Source: Flavicella sp965243265 (lineage in GTDB: Bacteria > Bacteroidota > Bacteroidia > Flavobacteriales > Flavobacteriaceae). From it: DNA of 64,000 bases. A model generated the notes under the pieces. It made no database searches. It was not told the origin of the DNA and worked only from the letters and a program-made list of their open reading frames with translations. The stretch covers positions 372,001 through 436,000 of the forward strand of contig CBDEUL010000006.1 in NCBI GenBank assembly GCA_965243265.1. Reading direction: 5' to 3'. The position numbers were made by a program, and so were the translations under genes. The first letter of the stretch is position 1. Every line of letters begins with the position of its first letter. Positions 1-9,457 of the stretch are shown one piece after another.

Positions 1-2483
1 CGTCCAAAGAGTAACCCAAATAACATTGTTGCCCAAGCCACATATATCATAGACTCATAAGCATTACTCCAAGGTGCATGTCCACTAATAAACCATCTTG
101 CTCCTAAACCTGCTGTATGTGCTGCAAAAAATAAAAGTACAACTACTACAGCTATTTTTACAAGTGCGTTTATAACCTTACTTGTTTTAAATATTTGAAG
201 TATTACTAATACAAATAATATTAAACCTACAAACATATAATTCATAAATAGCTTTTCAAATACATTGTATTTGTTGTATGCTATTTCAAACTTGATTTTG
301 TCTTCTGATGGGTATACTGCTGCTCCAAACTTTTTTTGAAAGTTTTTTACCCCATCTAAAATATTTATTGCTTCTGTATAATCATTAGATCTTTTAGCAT
401 CATAAAGTGTTTGAATATAGATAGGTAATATTTGTTTTACAAAAACAGAATCTACTCCTGTAAATTTTGCATTGTATAATTCTGGTTGAGAAACCCATGT
501 ATTATTTGCATCATCTGGTATTGGGAAAATTCTTAAAATCCCTCCTCCAATTGCTGAATATAATAAACCAACTCGTTTGTCTACATTTATTACATCTTTT
601 TCAAATTTACTCTTAACGGGGTTCTTTTGTGCTTGTTCTACATATGTACGAATCTTATAGTTCCCCTTCTGATCTATAAAATCCATTAAACTTGCATACT
701 TAGCTTCTGAGGTTACATCTAAAATTTCTCTTAGCTTTGTATTTCCTCTTTCTAAATAAATTACTGGTACCTGAAACCAAAATCTTGGATTTTCTACAAT
801 TGATATAAATACTTGATTTGCATCCAACCCCTTATAAGTATCCTTCTTACTTACTTTTCTTAACAACTGAGATGCAAATGTATGTACAGGCTTCATACGC
901 CCACCTGCGTCTTGAATCACTAGACTACTAAATTCTTCTGCATGAATTTTATTTACAGCATTGGCTACTAATAGTGAATCAATTTGTGTTGAAGAAAGGT
1001 TTACAATATGATCTTCGTGTTGTTCTTCTTTAGATGTTTCTTGTGCAAAAACGCTTCCTCCAACTATTGAAAATAATACAAGTAAAAGTGTGGTTTTACT
1101 TCTCAGTTTCCTTAATTGATGTCTTAGTTGTGAAAAACGAGTACCTTTCATAAAAAGAATTAACATTAAACCTAAGTATAATAAGAAATAACCTATGTAT
1201 GTAATCTGTGTTCCCCAAAAATCGTGATTTACAGACAACCTTGTTTCTTCATATTGGGGTGTTATATTATAACTTGCTTGAAAGAAACGGTATCCTTTAT
1301 GGTCCAATATGTTATTCATAAAAATTCTAAAATCAAATGTTTCTTCTGGATCAATTACAATGATTTCACTTGCATAAGACATCGCACTTTCTGAACCTGG
1401 GTATTTATCTAACTGGAAATCATTCAATTTAATTTTGAACGGCAACTTCATTTCTTTTGCTCCATAGGCTACTCTAAAGTTTAAATCTCCTAAAGTAAAT
1501 TGTACTGGCGCATTCGTTGTATACTGCCCTCCTAAAACATCTATTTGCTTTGTTTCTCCCTTTGTTTTTACATTAAATCTTAATAAATCTTCTGGATGTT
1601 CGTCTTTATTACCTGAAATCACCTTCATCTCACCCTTTAGAGGCGGTTTTGGCACCACAAAACTTAATCCTGCAATATTATGTAATGTCAAGTATTTAAA
1701 TGTTTCTAAAGAGTCTTTTTGAATTGTTCCTCTCAATTGATCTGACATTCTCATAAAAGTTCCTTCAAAAAGGGATTCCATTTTCAATTCATCATTTTCT
1801 TCTTTGAAATTGATCAATGCATTTTTTTTATGTTCAAACCCGACTAAAACTCCATGAACATTTTCAACAGTTCCTTTTTTAATATAGTGGTCGTGACGGC
1901 TACCACTACTTGATTCTACAAAGTGTAAATACTCTTCCTTACTGCTTTCTGACTCTACAAAACTTGTAAAAGCATTAGGAATATACTCTAACATCTCAAA
2001 AGAGACTTCTTGCCCTCTAAAATCAGTATTAAAAATATAATCGTTAGTTCCCCAACCCGATAAAAGAATTTTATCATTCAGTACTCGTTGATCCTTGTTA
2101 TCATCTAATGTTACCTTTAAATAGGTTATATCAGAAAAAAACACATTTGATGTTTCTCCTTCTTTGATAGGCATGATTCCTTCAAAACTGATATATCTAG
2201 TAATTCCCGCTCCTACTAAGATTAAAAAGAAAGATATATGAAAAAGAAGTACAGGCCACTTTTCTTTTTTGTACATCCTATATCTAAAGATGTTACCGAA
2301 AAAATTAACTGCAAACAGTAACATTATTGCTTCAAACCACCATGAGTTGTAAACCAATGCTTTTGCTGTTTGTGTACCAAAATCATTTTCTATAAAGGTT
2401 GCAACTCCCATAGCGGCTGCGTAAACTAAAAACAAAACAGCCATTAACCTGGTACTAAACAAAAGTGCTACTATTTTCTTCAT
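1..2483 (-). CDS. ccsBA: Fused ResB/CcsA cytochrome c biogenesis protein (3' end beyond window)
   Basis: Membrane protein of System II cytochrome c maturation, which carries haem across the inner membrane and attaches it to apocytochromes. About 827 codons are present; the C-terminus lies off the left edge. I translated it from ATG at 2483: MKKIVALLFSTRLMAVLFLV begins a ResB-like part with several N-terminal membrane helices and a large periplasmic region. Near the left edge the reading is RWFISGHAPWSNAYESM, the tryptophan-rich haem-handling (WWD-type) signature of CcsA. A QDAGGRMKPVHTFASQLLRK stretch lies around codon 520, as in Bacteroidota fusions. It stands alone, read away from the polysaccharide locus. 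The family call is firm from the WWD motif; the symbol follows the fusion naming. Confidence 0.88.
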   Translation of the reverse strand, partial: MKKIVALLFSTRLMAVLFLVYAAAMGVATFIENDFGTQTAKALVYNSWWFEAIMLLFAVNFFGNIFRYRMYKKEKWPVLLFHISFFLILVGAGITRYISFEGIMPIKEGETSNVFFSDITYLKVTLDDNKDQRVLNDKILLSGWGTNDYIFNTDFRGQEVSFEMLEYIPNAFTSFVESESSKEEYLHFVESSSGSRHDHYIKKGTVENVHGVLVGFEHKKNALINFKEENDELKMESLFEGTFMRMSDQLRGTIQKDSLETFKYLTLHNIAGLSFVVPKPPLKGEMKVISGNKDEHPEDLLRFNVKTKGETKQIDVLGGQYTTNAPVQFTLGDLNFRVAYGAKEMKLPFKIKLNDFQLDKYPGSESAMSYASEIIVIDPEETFDFRIFMNNILDHKGYRFFQASYNITPQYEETRLSVNHDFWGTQITYIGYFLLYLGLMLILFMKGTRFSQLRHQLRKLRSKTTLLLVLFSIVGGSVFAQETSKEEQHEDHIVNLSSTQIDSLLVANAVNKIHAEEFSSLVIQDAGGRMKPVHTFASQLLRKVSKKDTYKGLDANQVFISIVENPRFWFQVPVIYLERGNTKLREILDVTSEAKYASLMDFIDQKGNYKIRTYVEQAQKNPVKSKFEKDVINVDKRVGLLYSAIGGGILRIFPIPDDANNTWVSQPELYNAKFTGVDSVFVKQILPIYIQTLYDAKRSNDYTEAINILDGVKNFQKKFGAAVYPSEDKIKFEIAYNKYNVFEKLFMNYMFVGLILFVLVILQIFKTSKVINALVKIAVVVVLLFFAAHTAGLGARWFISGHAPWSNAYESMIYVAWATMLFGLLFG

Positions 2484-2529
2484 CTTTGATGTATATTTCT
2501 CTATAAATAAGAGGTGATTTTTTGAACTG

Positions 2530-2537
2530 CAAATTTA
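2530..2537 (-). promoter_or_regulatory. Possible -7 promoter box for ccsBA
   Basis: Read on the minus strand this is TAAATTTG, a perfect match to the Bacteroidota -7 consensus TAnnTTTG, 46 nt upstream of the ccsBA ATG. I see no TTG at the usual 17-23 nt upstream, so the -33 half is missing or weak. Confidence 0.35.
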
Positions 2538-2590
2538 CTCAATAAAGAATTAACGACCTTATTATAAAGGACAAAATACTCTCACAATAA

Positions 2591-2620
2591 AAAACGGGAG
2601 TCATTGACTCCCGTTTTTTT
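2591..2620 (-). terminator. Intrinsic terminator at the end of the polysaccharide locus
   Basis: A 9-bp stem (ACGGGAGTC with GACTCCCGT) with a 3-nt loop is flanked by A-runs on one side and T-runs on the other, so it works in both directions. It starts 18 nt after the Wzc-like stop codon and marks the downstream end of the long leftward transcript. It also insulates ccsBA. Confidence 0.8.
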
Positions 2621-2637
2621 TATATATAAAATATTAT

Positions 2638-5013
2638 TTATGATTTTCTAAACATCGTTTTCCACCAAGGTAAAGATGTTTCAATTCCGTAACCATAGGC
2701 TCCATAAGCTCCATAACCATAGCTCTTTTTATAATCAGAACCATTAATTAACATTGCCATATTAGGTAAACGTTTTTCTTTATACAACCCTTCTGGAATA
2801 CTCAACAATCTCTTGTCTAAATAATTTGCTCTAGATACATATATAAACAAATCAGCATATTTACTAATCATTAGGGTATCTGTTACTAAATTAACAGGAG
2901 CTGTATCTACCACTAAATAATCATAGGTATCATTTAATGTTTTAAAGAACTCTTCTACTCTAGGGTTTAATAACAACTCTGCTGGATTAGGAGGAATAAT
3001 CCCTGAAGAATAGATATCTAAATTTTCATATCCCTTTAACTTAAATTTTAAGTCTTCTGTCTTTAAAGTATTGTCCTTGATGTAATTTGTTACCCCTTTT
3101 TTATGTGGAACCTCTAAATACTCTGTGATTTTTGGGGCTCTTAAATCCATCCCCACTAAAGCTACTTTCTTTCCTGACAAAGATAATGTACATGCTAAAT
3201 TAACCGACACAAATGATTTTCCTTCTCCACTAGTTGTTGATGTAATAAAAATAGACTTACAATTTGTTTTGACATCAGTCAACATAAAATCTAAATTTGT
3301 TCTTAACAAACGGAAAGCTTCAGCTGTACTAGATCTTCCTCCCTCTACAACAACTATGTTATCTTTCGTATCGTTAATTGGAATGTCTCCTAATATTGGA
3401 GCAGACACGTTTTCTTCAAGGTCTCTACGTGTATGTAATTTTGTATCTAACAAATCCTTTATATAGATAACTCCAAAAGGAATAATTACCCCTAAAATTA
3501 AACTAGCTAAAAGTATAACTGATTTTTTAGGAGCTACTGGTTTAGAGGGCCCGTAAGCTGAGTCTATAACTTTTGAATTAGAGGTAGTCACCGCTAATGA
3601 TATTTCTACTTCTTCTTGTTTTTCTAACAAATATAAATACAAGGCCTCCTTGATTCCCTGTTGTCTTTGAATAATTCTATATTCACGCTCAATCGTAGGA
3701 ATGGAAACTATTTTTTCATTGATTCGTTTGTCATTCTTATTCATTTCTTTTAAAGAAATACCTAAAGAAGCTTTTAAATTAATCAAACTCTCTTTTAAAC
3801 TTTTTTTATAATTCCTTAATTGAAATTCCAAATTTTGAATAATCGGATTCTCCTCAGATGAACTTGATAAAATCTTACTCCTCTGCAAAGCAACTTCGTT
3901 ATACTTTTCTGTAAGCAAAGAAATTGAAGCATCTTGAAATCCTAAATTCACAGGTAACAACTCAAATGAATCACCTTGCTTTTTTATATAATTATCCATG
4001 AACTCTACCAAATATAATTGAGTAGTCATTTCATAAAGTTGCTTTTCACTTTCAGAAACCTCAACTACAAATTGAGCGGCTTCTTGCTCTATATTTGTTA
4101 ACTTGTGAGTTTTTTTATATTCTTCTACTGTTTTATCTACAACCTCTAATTCTTTTGAAATAATCTCTAAACGCTGATGAATAAATTTAGAGGTGCTTTT
4201 TCCTACTTCACTTTTATCATCAATAACATCTTCATTATAGTTATCAATTAAGGTATTAAGTATATCTTCTGCTTTTTTTCTTTTCGCATGTTTTAAAGAT
4301 AGGTTCAATACACTTGATAATTGATCTACTGGTTTTATCTTAATACGCCCAACCAAATAATCTATTAATGCATCGTCTGATGTTATCACAATACGTACAT
4401 CCTTATCCACTATAGGCCCTCTAAAATCTTCATTAAGTGATAAAACAAATAAATGCTTCCCCAAATTTAAAGTATCCCCCAAAGAAGCTGTCTTTAAGTC
4501 TTCCTCATCTAAACCCGAAAACTGAAAACTAGTTTCAGATAAAAAAGACACATGTAATACCGTGTCTAATTCTTTAAAAGGATTAGAAACTCCTAAAGAC
4601 TTAAGTATACAAGGTGTTTCCTTTTTATATAACTCAACCTTTTTTATTTTATTTTCTCCAAAATATCTAACATTTAGTTTTAAATCTTCTACAACTGACC
4701 TTGCTAATCTTCTCGATTTTAAAACCTGAATCTCATTATCTATATTGTTTTGTCCTCCCCCAAAGATACCCAAATCTTGAAAAGCTGTTACCTCTGAACT
4801 TAATGAGGATTGCTCTTCTTTAATTAATAAGGTAGAAGAAACTAGGTATTGAGGTGTCGCATACTTTAAATATAAAAAAGCCAACAATAAAGAAGCTAGT
4901 GTACATAAAACAAACCATTTCCAATGAACTAAATACTTCTCTAATTCATCTTTTAAGTTAAAATTTTCTTCTGTCATACTCTGAAAACTATATCTAGATT
5001 TACTTGTGTTCAT
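2638..5013 (-). CDS. Wzc-like polysaccharide co-polymerase and tyrosine autokinase
   Basis: Inner-membrane protein of 791 residues that controls polymer length and export in Wzy-dependent capsule systems. A Wzz-type chain-length domain lies between membrane helices at about 33-50 and 499-518, with a long coiled-coil periplasmic part (about 270-470). The cytoplasmic BY-kinase domain shows Walker A TSGEGKS (594-600), Walker A' VGMDLR (619-624) and Walker B LVVDTA (699-704). The C-terminal tail has clustered tyrosines at 761, 765, 767, 770, 773 and 775, the expected autophosphorylation sites. It follows the Wza-like gene by 10 nt and is the last gene of the locus. No matching low-molecular-weight tyrosine phosphatase (Wzb) is present in the window. 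Confidence 0.93.
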   Translation of the reverse strand: MNTSKSRYSFQSMTEENFNLKDELEKYLVHWKWFVLCTLASLLLAFLYLKYATPQYLVSSTLLIKEEQSSLSSEVTAFQDLGIFGGGQNNIDNEIQVLKSRRLARSVVEDLKLNVRYFGENKIKKVELYKKETPCILKSLGVSNPFKELDTVLHVSFLSETSFQFSGLDEEDLKTASLGDTLNLGKHLFVLSLNEDFRGPIVDKDVRIVITSDDALIDYLVGRIKIKPVDQLSSVLNLSLKHAKRKKAEDILNTLIDNYNEDVIDDKSEVGKSTSKFIHQRLEIISKELEVVDKTVEEYKKTHKLTNIEQEAAQFVVEVSESEKQLYEMTTQLYLVEFMDNYIKKQGDSFELLPVNLGFQDASISLLTEKYNEVALQRSKILSSSSEENPIIQNLEFQLRNYKKSLKESLINLKASLGISLKEMNKNDKRINEKIVSIPTIEREYRIIQRQQGIKEALYLYLLEKQEEVEISLAVTTSNSKVIDSAYGPSKPVAPKKSVILLASLILGVIIPFGVIYIKDLLDTKLHTRRDLEENVSAPILGDIPINDTKDNIVVVEGGRSSTAEAFRLLRTNLDFMLTDVKTNCKSIFITSTTSGEGKSFVSVNLACTLSLSGKKVALVGMDLRAPKITEYLEVPHKKGVTNYIKDNTLKTEDLKFKLKGYENLDIYSSGIIPPNPAELLLNPRVEEFFKTLNDTYDYLVVDTAPVNLVTDTLMISKYADLFIYVSRANYLDKRLLSIPEGLYKEKRLPNMAMLINGSDYKKSYGYGAYGAYGYGIETSLPWWKTMFRKS

Positions 5014-5023
5014 TAATAAATAT

Positions 5024-5839
5024 TTAACGTACTATTAAAGAAATCACTGTAATCAATAAAGATGTTACAGAAATAATAATACCCGTTGTAGCACTTGTAG
5101 CTGAATTATTTATTTTAGGTTTATTCGGCTCTACATAAACTACATCATTTTGTTCTAAGTAATAAACAGGAGATTCAAAAACATTTGAAGAAGTCAAATC
5201 TATACGTTCATATTTTTTCCCTTCTTCTGTTTCTCTTATTACCAATATATTATCACGCTTTCCCCATAAACTTAAATCACCCGCTAACCCCAAAGCCTCT
5301 ACAATAGTAATACGCTCATTCTTAACAGAAAACTTCCCTGGTCTTTTCACTTCTCCTAACACAGTTATTTCAAAATTAACTATTTGTATATTAATTGTTG
5401 GGTTTAATAAGAAAGGACTTAATTTTTCTTTAAATAATTCGATCGCTTCAATACGTGTTAAACCTGCTAGACGAATTTTCCCCAATTGAGGAAACTCTAT
5501 GGTACCATCTTTAGCTATTAAGTATGTCTGTATTTGAGGAGTCCCCGAAGCAACTCCTCCCTTAACATTATAAGAAACTGTAGGTAAATTGAACGGTAAA
5601 GATGCTTCACTATCTATTGATGATACAACTATAGCTAATTGATCATCTAATTTAAAAACAGGTGTATAGTCCATTCTTACAGAATCCACCTCTACTGTAT
5701 CTACCCCTTGAAAGTAAACCAAATCTTCCTTTGATGCACATGACCCAATCAATAAAAGGATTAAACATCCCATCAGTACTTTTCTAAACTGACTCATTAA
5801 ATTATTTTTCTGCGAATGTACAAGTAATTCCTTTAACAT
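5024..5839 (-). CDS. Wza-like outer-membrane polysaccharide export lipoprotein
   Basis: Export channel partner of the Wzc-like protein. The 271-residue product has a lipoprotein signal ending in LLIGSC, with lipidated Cys34, then a Poly_export domain (about 60-150) and a SLBB-type domain (about 155-240). A single hydrophobic segment at about 248-269 may be the membrane-spanning part of the channel, as in other Bacteroidota members. I kept the first ATG although an ATG at 5797 gives a more usual signal peptide, because the first one has a near-perfect Shine-Dalgarno site (AAGGAGGA at 5844-5851). The gene sits 15 nt after the PglF-like gene and 10 nt before Wzc. Confidence 0.9.
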   Translation of the reverse strand: MLKELLVHSQKNNLMSQFRKVLMGCLILLLIGSCASKEDLVYFQGVDTVEVDSVRMDYTPVFKLDDQLAIVVSSIDSEASLPFNLPTVSYNVKGGVASGTPQIQTYLIAKDGTIEFPQLGKIRLAGLTRIEAIELFKEKLSPFLLNPTINIQIVNFEITVLGEVKRPGKFSVKNERITIVEALGLAGDLSLWGKRDNILVIRETEEGKKYERIDLTSSNVFESPVYYLEQNDVVYVEPNKPKINNSATSATTGIIISVTSLLITVISLIVR

Positions 5840-5843
5840 AAAA

Positions 5844-5851
5844 TCCTCCTT
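5844..5851 (-). promoter_or_regulatory. Strong Shine-Dalgarno site for the Wza-like gene
   Basis: On the minus strand this reads AAGGAGGA, 4 nt before the ATG at 5839. Such sites are rare in Bacteroidota, where most genes here have only A-rich leaders. It decides the start codon of the export lipoprotein. Confidence 0.6.
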
Positions 5852-5854
5852 AAT

Positions 5855-7744
5855 TTAATCTAAACTTGAAAACACAGAGTTTTGAGAAATATACTCTGGT
5901 ACGATCCTTTTAATATTTCTTACTACACTCTCTATTTCCCCTGCTTTATTTTCTAAACATAAATCATTAATACTTGAAATCACGTCTTCACAACTTAACT
6001 CCTTAACTTTACTTATCATAATTTTTTCATGATGTGTCGGCATTGTATTTTCTCCATCATTTAATAACTCTTCATATAATTTTTCCCCTGGACGTAAACC
6101 TGTAATTTTAATATCAATATCTTCCGGATATCTAAAACCTGATAATTGAATCATTTTCTTTGCTAAATCATATATTTTAACTGATTTTCCCATATCAAAA
6201 ATAAATATCTCTCCTCCATTCCCCATAGCTCCTGCTTCTATAACTAGCTGACATGCCTCTGGAATTGTCATAAAATATCGTGTGATTCTTTTATGTGTTA
6301 GAGTTAAAGGTCCTCCTTGCTCTATTTGTTTTTTAAACAAGGGTATTACAGATCCATTAGACCCTAAAACATTCCCAAATCGAGTTGTTATAAATTTAGT
6401 ACCCCCTTCTGCTTTCTTATTCATACAAGTGACATACATCTCAGCAATACGCTTTGTCGCTCCCATTACATTAGTAGGATTCACTGCTTTATCTGTTGAC
6501 ACCATTACAAATTTATCTGCTTTATACTTTAAAGCTAAATCTGCAATATTTTTAGTTCCTAATACATTAATTTTCACTGCCTCATATGGAGTATCTTCCA
6601 TCAAAGGGACATGTTTATAAGCAGCCGCATGAAATATAAAATTTGGTGAATACTGTTTGAAAAGTGTTTCCATTCGACTAACATCTCTAACATCAGCAAC
6701 AAAAACTAAAAAATTAGTTTTCCTTTCTCTTTTAAGTTCTTGTTCAAGATCATATAATGCTGATTCTGATTGATCTATTAAAACCACTTGCTTACAATCA
6801 TAACTGCTTATTTGTCTGGAAATTTCACTTCCAATAGACCCTGCTGCTCCTGTAATAAAAACTGTTTTAGATTCTAATTCTTCTCTTACAATAGAATTAT
6901 CTAAATTGATAGGCCTCCTCTCTAACAGATCTTCAATCTTAACTTGTTTAACTTGACCTACATTTAAATCTCCATCAACCCACTTGGATACAGGTGGTGC
7001 TATTTTCGTTTTTACTCCTAATGACAATAACTCATCTACTATCTCCATCAACCTTGAAGGTTTCACTTTTTGAATAGCAATAATTACCTCCTCTATTCCT
7101 TCTTTTTCAATAAAATTAGGTGTAACATCTATAGGATTAAAAATCGATATTCTATCAATTTTTTTACCTGATTTTTTAGGATTATCATCTATAAATCCAG
7201 CAACAGCATAGGAACTTTCTCCATCTTTTTGTAAAGTAGAGTACATAATAGACCCCATTTCTCCAGCTCCATAAATCAATACTTTAGTCGGTTTTTTTAA
7301 ATCAAAAACTATTCTTTTATAAATGTATTTGAAAACAAAACGACTCGTTATTAATAAAATAATATTTAATAAATAATGAATCACAATTATAGCTATAGGT
7401 ATCGTAAAACTAATATTAAACCTATAAACCCTATTTAATAAGACCACCAATACCATAAAGGCACAAAGTAAACTTACCCCTACGTAGACGTTCAAAGCAT
7501 CTTTTAACCCCGTGTGCCTAATGACCCCTTTATAAGAACCTGTAATTAGAAAACTTACTAATGCTAAAGCCCCTATCAAAGGAACTTCATAAAACAATTG
7601 ATAAACATCAAAATTAACACTAAAATTAAAACGTATGAAATAGGCTATAAAAAAAGTTTGTATTACTAAAAAAACATCGATACACAATACCAGCCACCTG
7701 GATGCATTTCTTTGTGTATAGTTCAATAAATACGTTCGAATCAT
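5855..7744 (-). CDS. Membrane-bound UDP-HexNAc 4,6-dehydratase, PglF/WbpM type
   Basis: Converts UDP-GlcNAc to the UDP-4-keto-6-deoxy sugar that feeds both bacillosamine-type and quinovosamine/fucosamine-type sugars. The protein has 629 residues. Four or five membrane helices occupy about 15-140, followed by a CoA-binding-like Rossmann domain (YGAGEMGS near 158-165) and a catalytic SDR domain with GAAGSIGSE at 299-307. The catalytic region STDKAVNPTNVMGATK (416-431) has Met427 in place of the usual SDR tyrosine, with Lys431 kept; this Met is typical of large WbpM/PglF-type dehydratases. Its PglE- and PglD-like partners are immediately upstream and WbpV/WbpL-like genes are in the same operon. 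Confidence 0.92.
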   Translation of the reverse strand: MIRTYLLNYTQRNASRWLVLCIDVFLVIQTFFIAYFIRFNFSVNFDVYQLFYEVPLIGALALVSFLITGSYKGVIRHTGLKDALNVYVGVSLLCAFMVLVVLLNRVYRFNISFTIPIAIIVIHYLLNIILLITSRFVFKYIYKRIVFDLKKPTKVLIYGAGEMGSIMYSTLQKDGESSYAVAGFIDDNPKKSGKKIDRISIFNPIDVTPNFIEKEGIEEVIIAIQKVKPSRLMEIVDELLSLGVKTKIAPPVSKWVDGDLNVGQVKQVKIEDLLERRPINLDNSIVREELESKTVFITGAAGSIGSEISRQISSYDCKQVVLIDQSESALYDLEQELKRERKTNFLVFVADVRDVSRMETLFKQYSPNFIFHAAAYKHVPLMEDTPYEAVKINVLGTKNIADLALKYKADKFVMVSTDKAVNPTNVMGATKRIAEMYVTCMNKKAEGGTKFITTRFGNVLGSNGSVIPLFKKQIEQGGPLTLTHKRITRYFMTIPEACQLVIEAGAMGNGGEIFIFDMGKSVKIYDLAKKMIQLSGFRYPEDIDIKITGLRPGEKLYEELLNDGENTMPTHHEKIMISKVKELSCEDVISSINDLCLENKAGEIESVVRNIKRIVPEYISQNSVFSSLD

Positions 7745-7751
7745 TTTAACT

Positions 7752-8867
7752 TCAATCTAAAATCAATTTTACAATCTCATCTAAGTCATGTATACTCAGA
7801 CTTGAACTGCTTGGCAAAGTTAAACCTTTTTTAAATAATTTTTCAGATGTTCCATTTAAATATGACGTACATCCTAAAAATACCGGTTGAAGATGAAGCG
7901 GATTCCACAAACAACTAAATTCCAAGCCTTTACTCATTAATCTTTTTTGTATCTTTTCTCTTTTATTTTCTGATTGAATCAGAAAACATGTCAACCACCT
8001 ATTAGAAGCTACTTCCTTTCCTTCTTTTAAGAAAGAAAAATCTCTAATATGCATTAACTTTGTTTTATAAAATTCAAAAACATTCCTCCTTTCTAAAACC
8101 CTTTTTTGTATTAGTTCTAGTTGCCCTAAACCTATCGCAGCAGCTATATTTGACATTCTATAATTATAACCTATGTTTTTATGCTCATAGTAAGGTACAG
8201 ATTCTTTTGCTTGCGTTGCTAAATACAATGTTTTGTCGGCATATCTTTTATTATTAGTAATCAGTGCTCCTCCCCCCCCTGTTGTTATAATTTTATTTCC
8301 ATTAAAAGAAAAGATCCCTATTTCCCCCATAGTTCCGCAAAGCTTGCCTTTATACTTTGAACCTAATGCTGCTGCTGCATCTTCTAAAACAGGAATGTCA
8401 TATTTTAAAGAGATTGTCATTATTTCATCCATTTTTGCAGGCATGCCATAAGCATGAACTACTAAAATAACTTTAGGTTTTTTACCTTTATTTATTTCTG
8501 AAATAATTGCCCTCTCCAATAATTCTGGACACATATTCCATGTTTCTTCTTCTGAATCAATAAATATTGGTACACCTACCAAATATGTAATCGGAAATGC
8601 TGATGCTGCAAAGGTAAACGTACTACACAATACTTTATCTCCTTCTTTTACTCCTAAAACCTGCAATGCCAAATGAATTGCAGCAGTACCTGAAGATAAA
8701 GCGACAGCTTCTTTTGTCTTAGTAAAATCACAAATTTTCTTTTCAAAAGAGTCTAAAAATTTTCCTCTAGGTGTTATTTCGTTTTCTAAAAAAGCTTCCT
8801 GAACATATTTCAGTTCATTCCCTCCTATATGAGGTTGAGAAAGTTTAATTTTATAATTTTTCAACAT
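7752..8867 (-). CDS. PLP-dependent sugar aminotransferase, PglE-like
   Basis: DegT/DnrJ/EryC1/StrS-family enzyme of 371 residues that should put the 4-amino group on the UDP-4-keto-6-deoxy-HexNAc made by the neighbouring dehydratase. The N-terminus (LSQPHIGGNELKYVQEAF) is the usual opening for PglE-type enzymes. The PLP lysine lies in SFNGNKIITTGGGG (Lys192), and the cofactor-binding Asp in VLEDAAAALGS (Asp163). The start overlaps the end of the PglD-like gene by 17 nt, which argues for translational coupling. Substrate assignment is inferred from context. Confidence 0.88.
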   Translation of the reverse strand: MLKNYKIKLSQPHIGGNELKYVQEAFLENEITPRGKFLDSFEKKICDFTKTKEAVALSSGTAAIHLALQVLGVKEGDKVLCSTFTFAASAFPITYLVGVPIFIDSEEETWNMCPELLERAIISEINKGKKPKVILVVHAYGMPAKMDEIMTISLKYDIPVLEDAAAALGSKYKGKLCGTMGEIGIFSFNGNKIITTGGGGALITNNKRYADKTLYLATQAKESVPYYEHKNIGYNYRMSNIAAAIGLGQLELIQKRVLERRNVFEFYKTKLMHIRDFSFLKEGKEVASNRWLTCFLIQSENKREKIQKRLMSKGLEFSCLWNPLHLQPVFLGCTSYLNGTSEKLFKKGLTLPSSSSLSIHDLDEIVKLILD

Positions 8868-9456
8868 CCTTTTGACTTGTAATTATTGTACCTGCAGGAA
8901 TTTTAAGATTATTTGGAATCTCTACAGAAGCATCAATCTTTACTCCATTTCCAACATACACAGATTCTCCTATAACTGCTCCTGCCGAAATAGCAACTGT
9001 TGGCATTAACATAGAGTAACTCTTAATATGATTATCATGAGCTACTACAACCGCTGTATTAATATACACATGTTTTTCTATATCAATATTTGTTGTTAAA
9101 ACACTATTTGCTCCAATAACAACTCCTTCTCCTAATGTAATGTATTTTTCAGAATATAAAACAACTGAAGGGTGTATTAAAATAGGGTATTGAATATTAC
9201 TCTTAGAGATATCTTTTATAATTTCCTTTTTAATTTTTGGATTTCCTATTGCTACAACTGCTGAGATTTGATCTTTTAGCTGCTTTAAATCCTTAAGAGT
9301 TCCTAAAACAGGGTAATCATTAACTTTCTTTTCTTCTGTAAAGTCATCATAAAAACCTTTAATATTCCACTTGACTTTAACTTTATTAATTTCTAATAAA
9401 AGCCCTAAAACTTCTCTTCCTAAACCACCTGTACCAACAATAACAATATCTTTCAT
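8851..9456 (-). CDS. Sugar N-acetyltransferase, PglD/NeuD family
   Basis: Acetyl-CoA-dependent transferase of 201 residues that should acetylate the 4-amino group installed by the PglE-like enzyme, giving UDP-N,N'-diacetylbacillosamine or an isomer. A Rossmann-like N-terminus (IVIVGTGGLGREVLGLL) is followed by hexapeptide repeats forming a left-handed beta-helix (about 95-190). His140 in VVVAHDN matches the catalytic histidine of PglD. It lies 1 nt after the GT4 gene and overlaps the aminotransferase. NeuD-type O-acetyltransferases share this fold, but the operon context favours PglD. Confidence 0.87.
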   Translation of the reverse strand: MKDIVIVGTGGLGREVLGLLLEINKVKVKWNIKGFYDDFTEEKKVNDYPVLGTLKDLKQLKDQISAVVAIGNPKIKKEIIKDISKSNIQYPILIHPSVVLYSEKYITLGEGVVIGANSVLTTNIDIEKHVYINTAVVVAHDNHIKSYSMLMPTVAISAGAVIGESVYVGNGVKIDASVEIPNNLKIPAGTIITSQKDVEKL

Positions 9457-9457
9457 T

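Noticed and set aside
3125..3466. Open frames antisense to Wzc and many other genes in the window
   Set aside because: They lie opposite well-conserved proteins with motifs intact, lack family similarity, and match what AT-rich coding DNA gives by chance.
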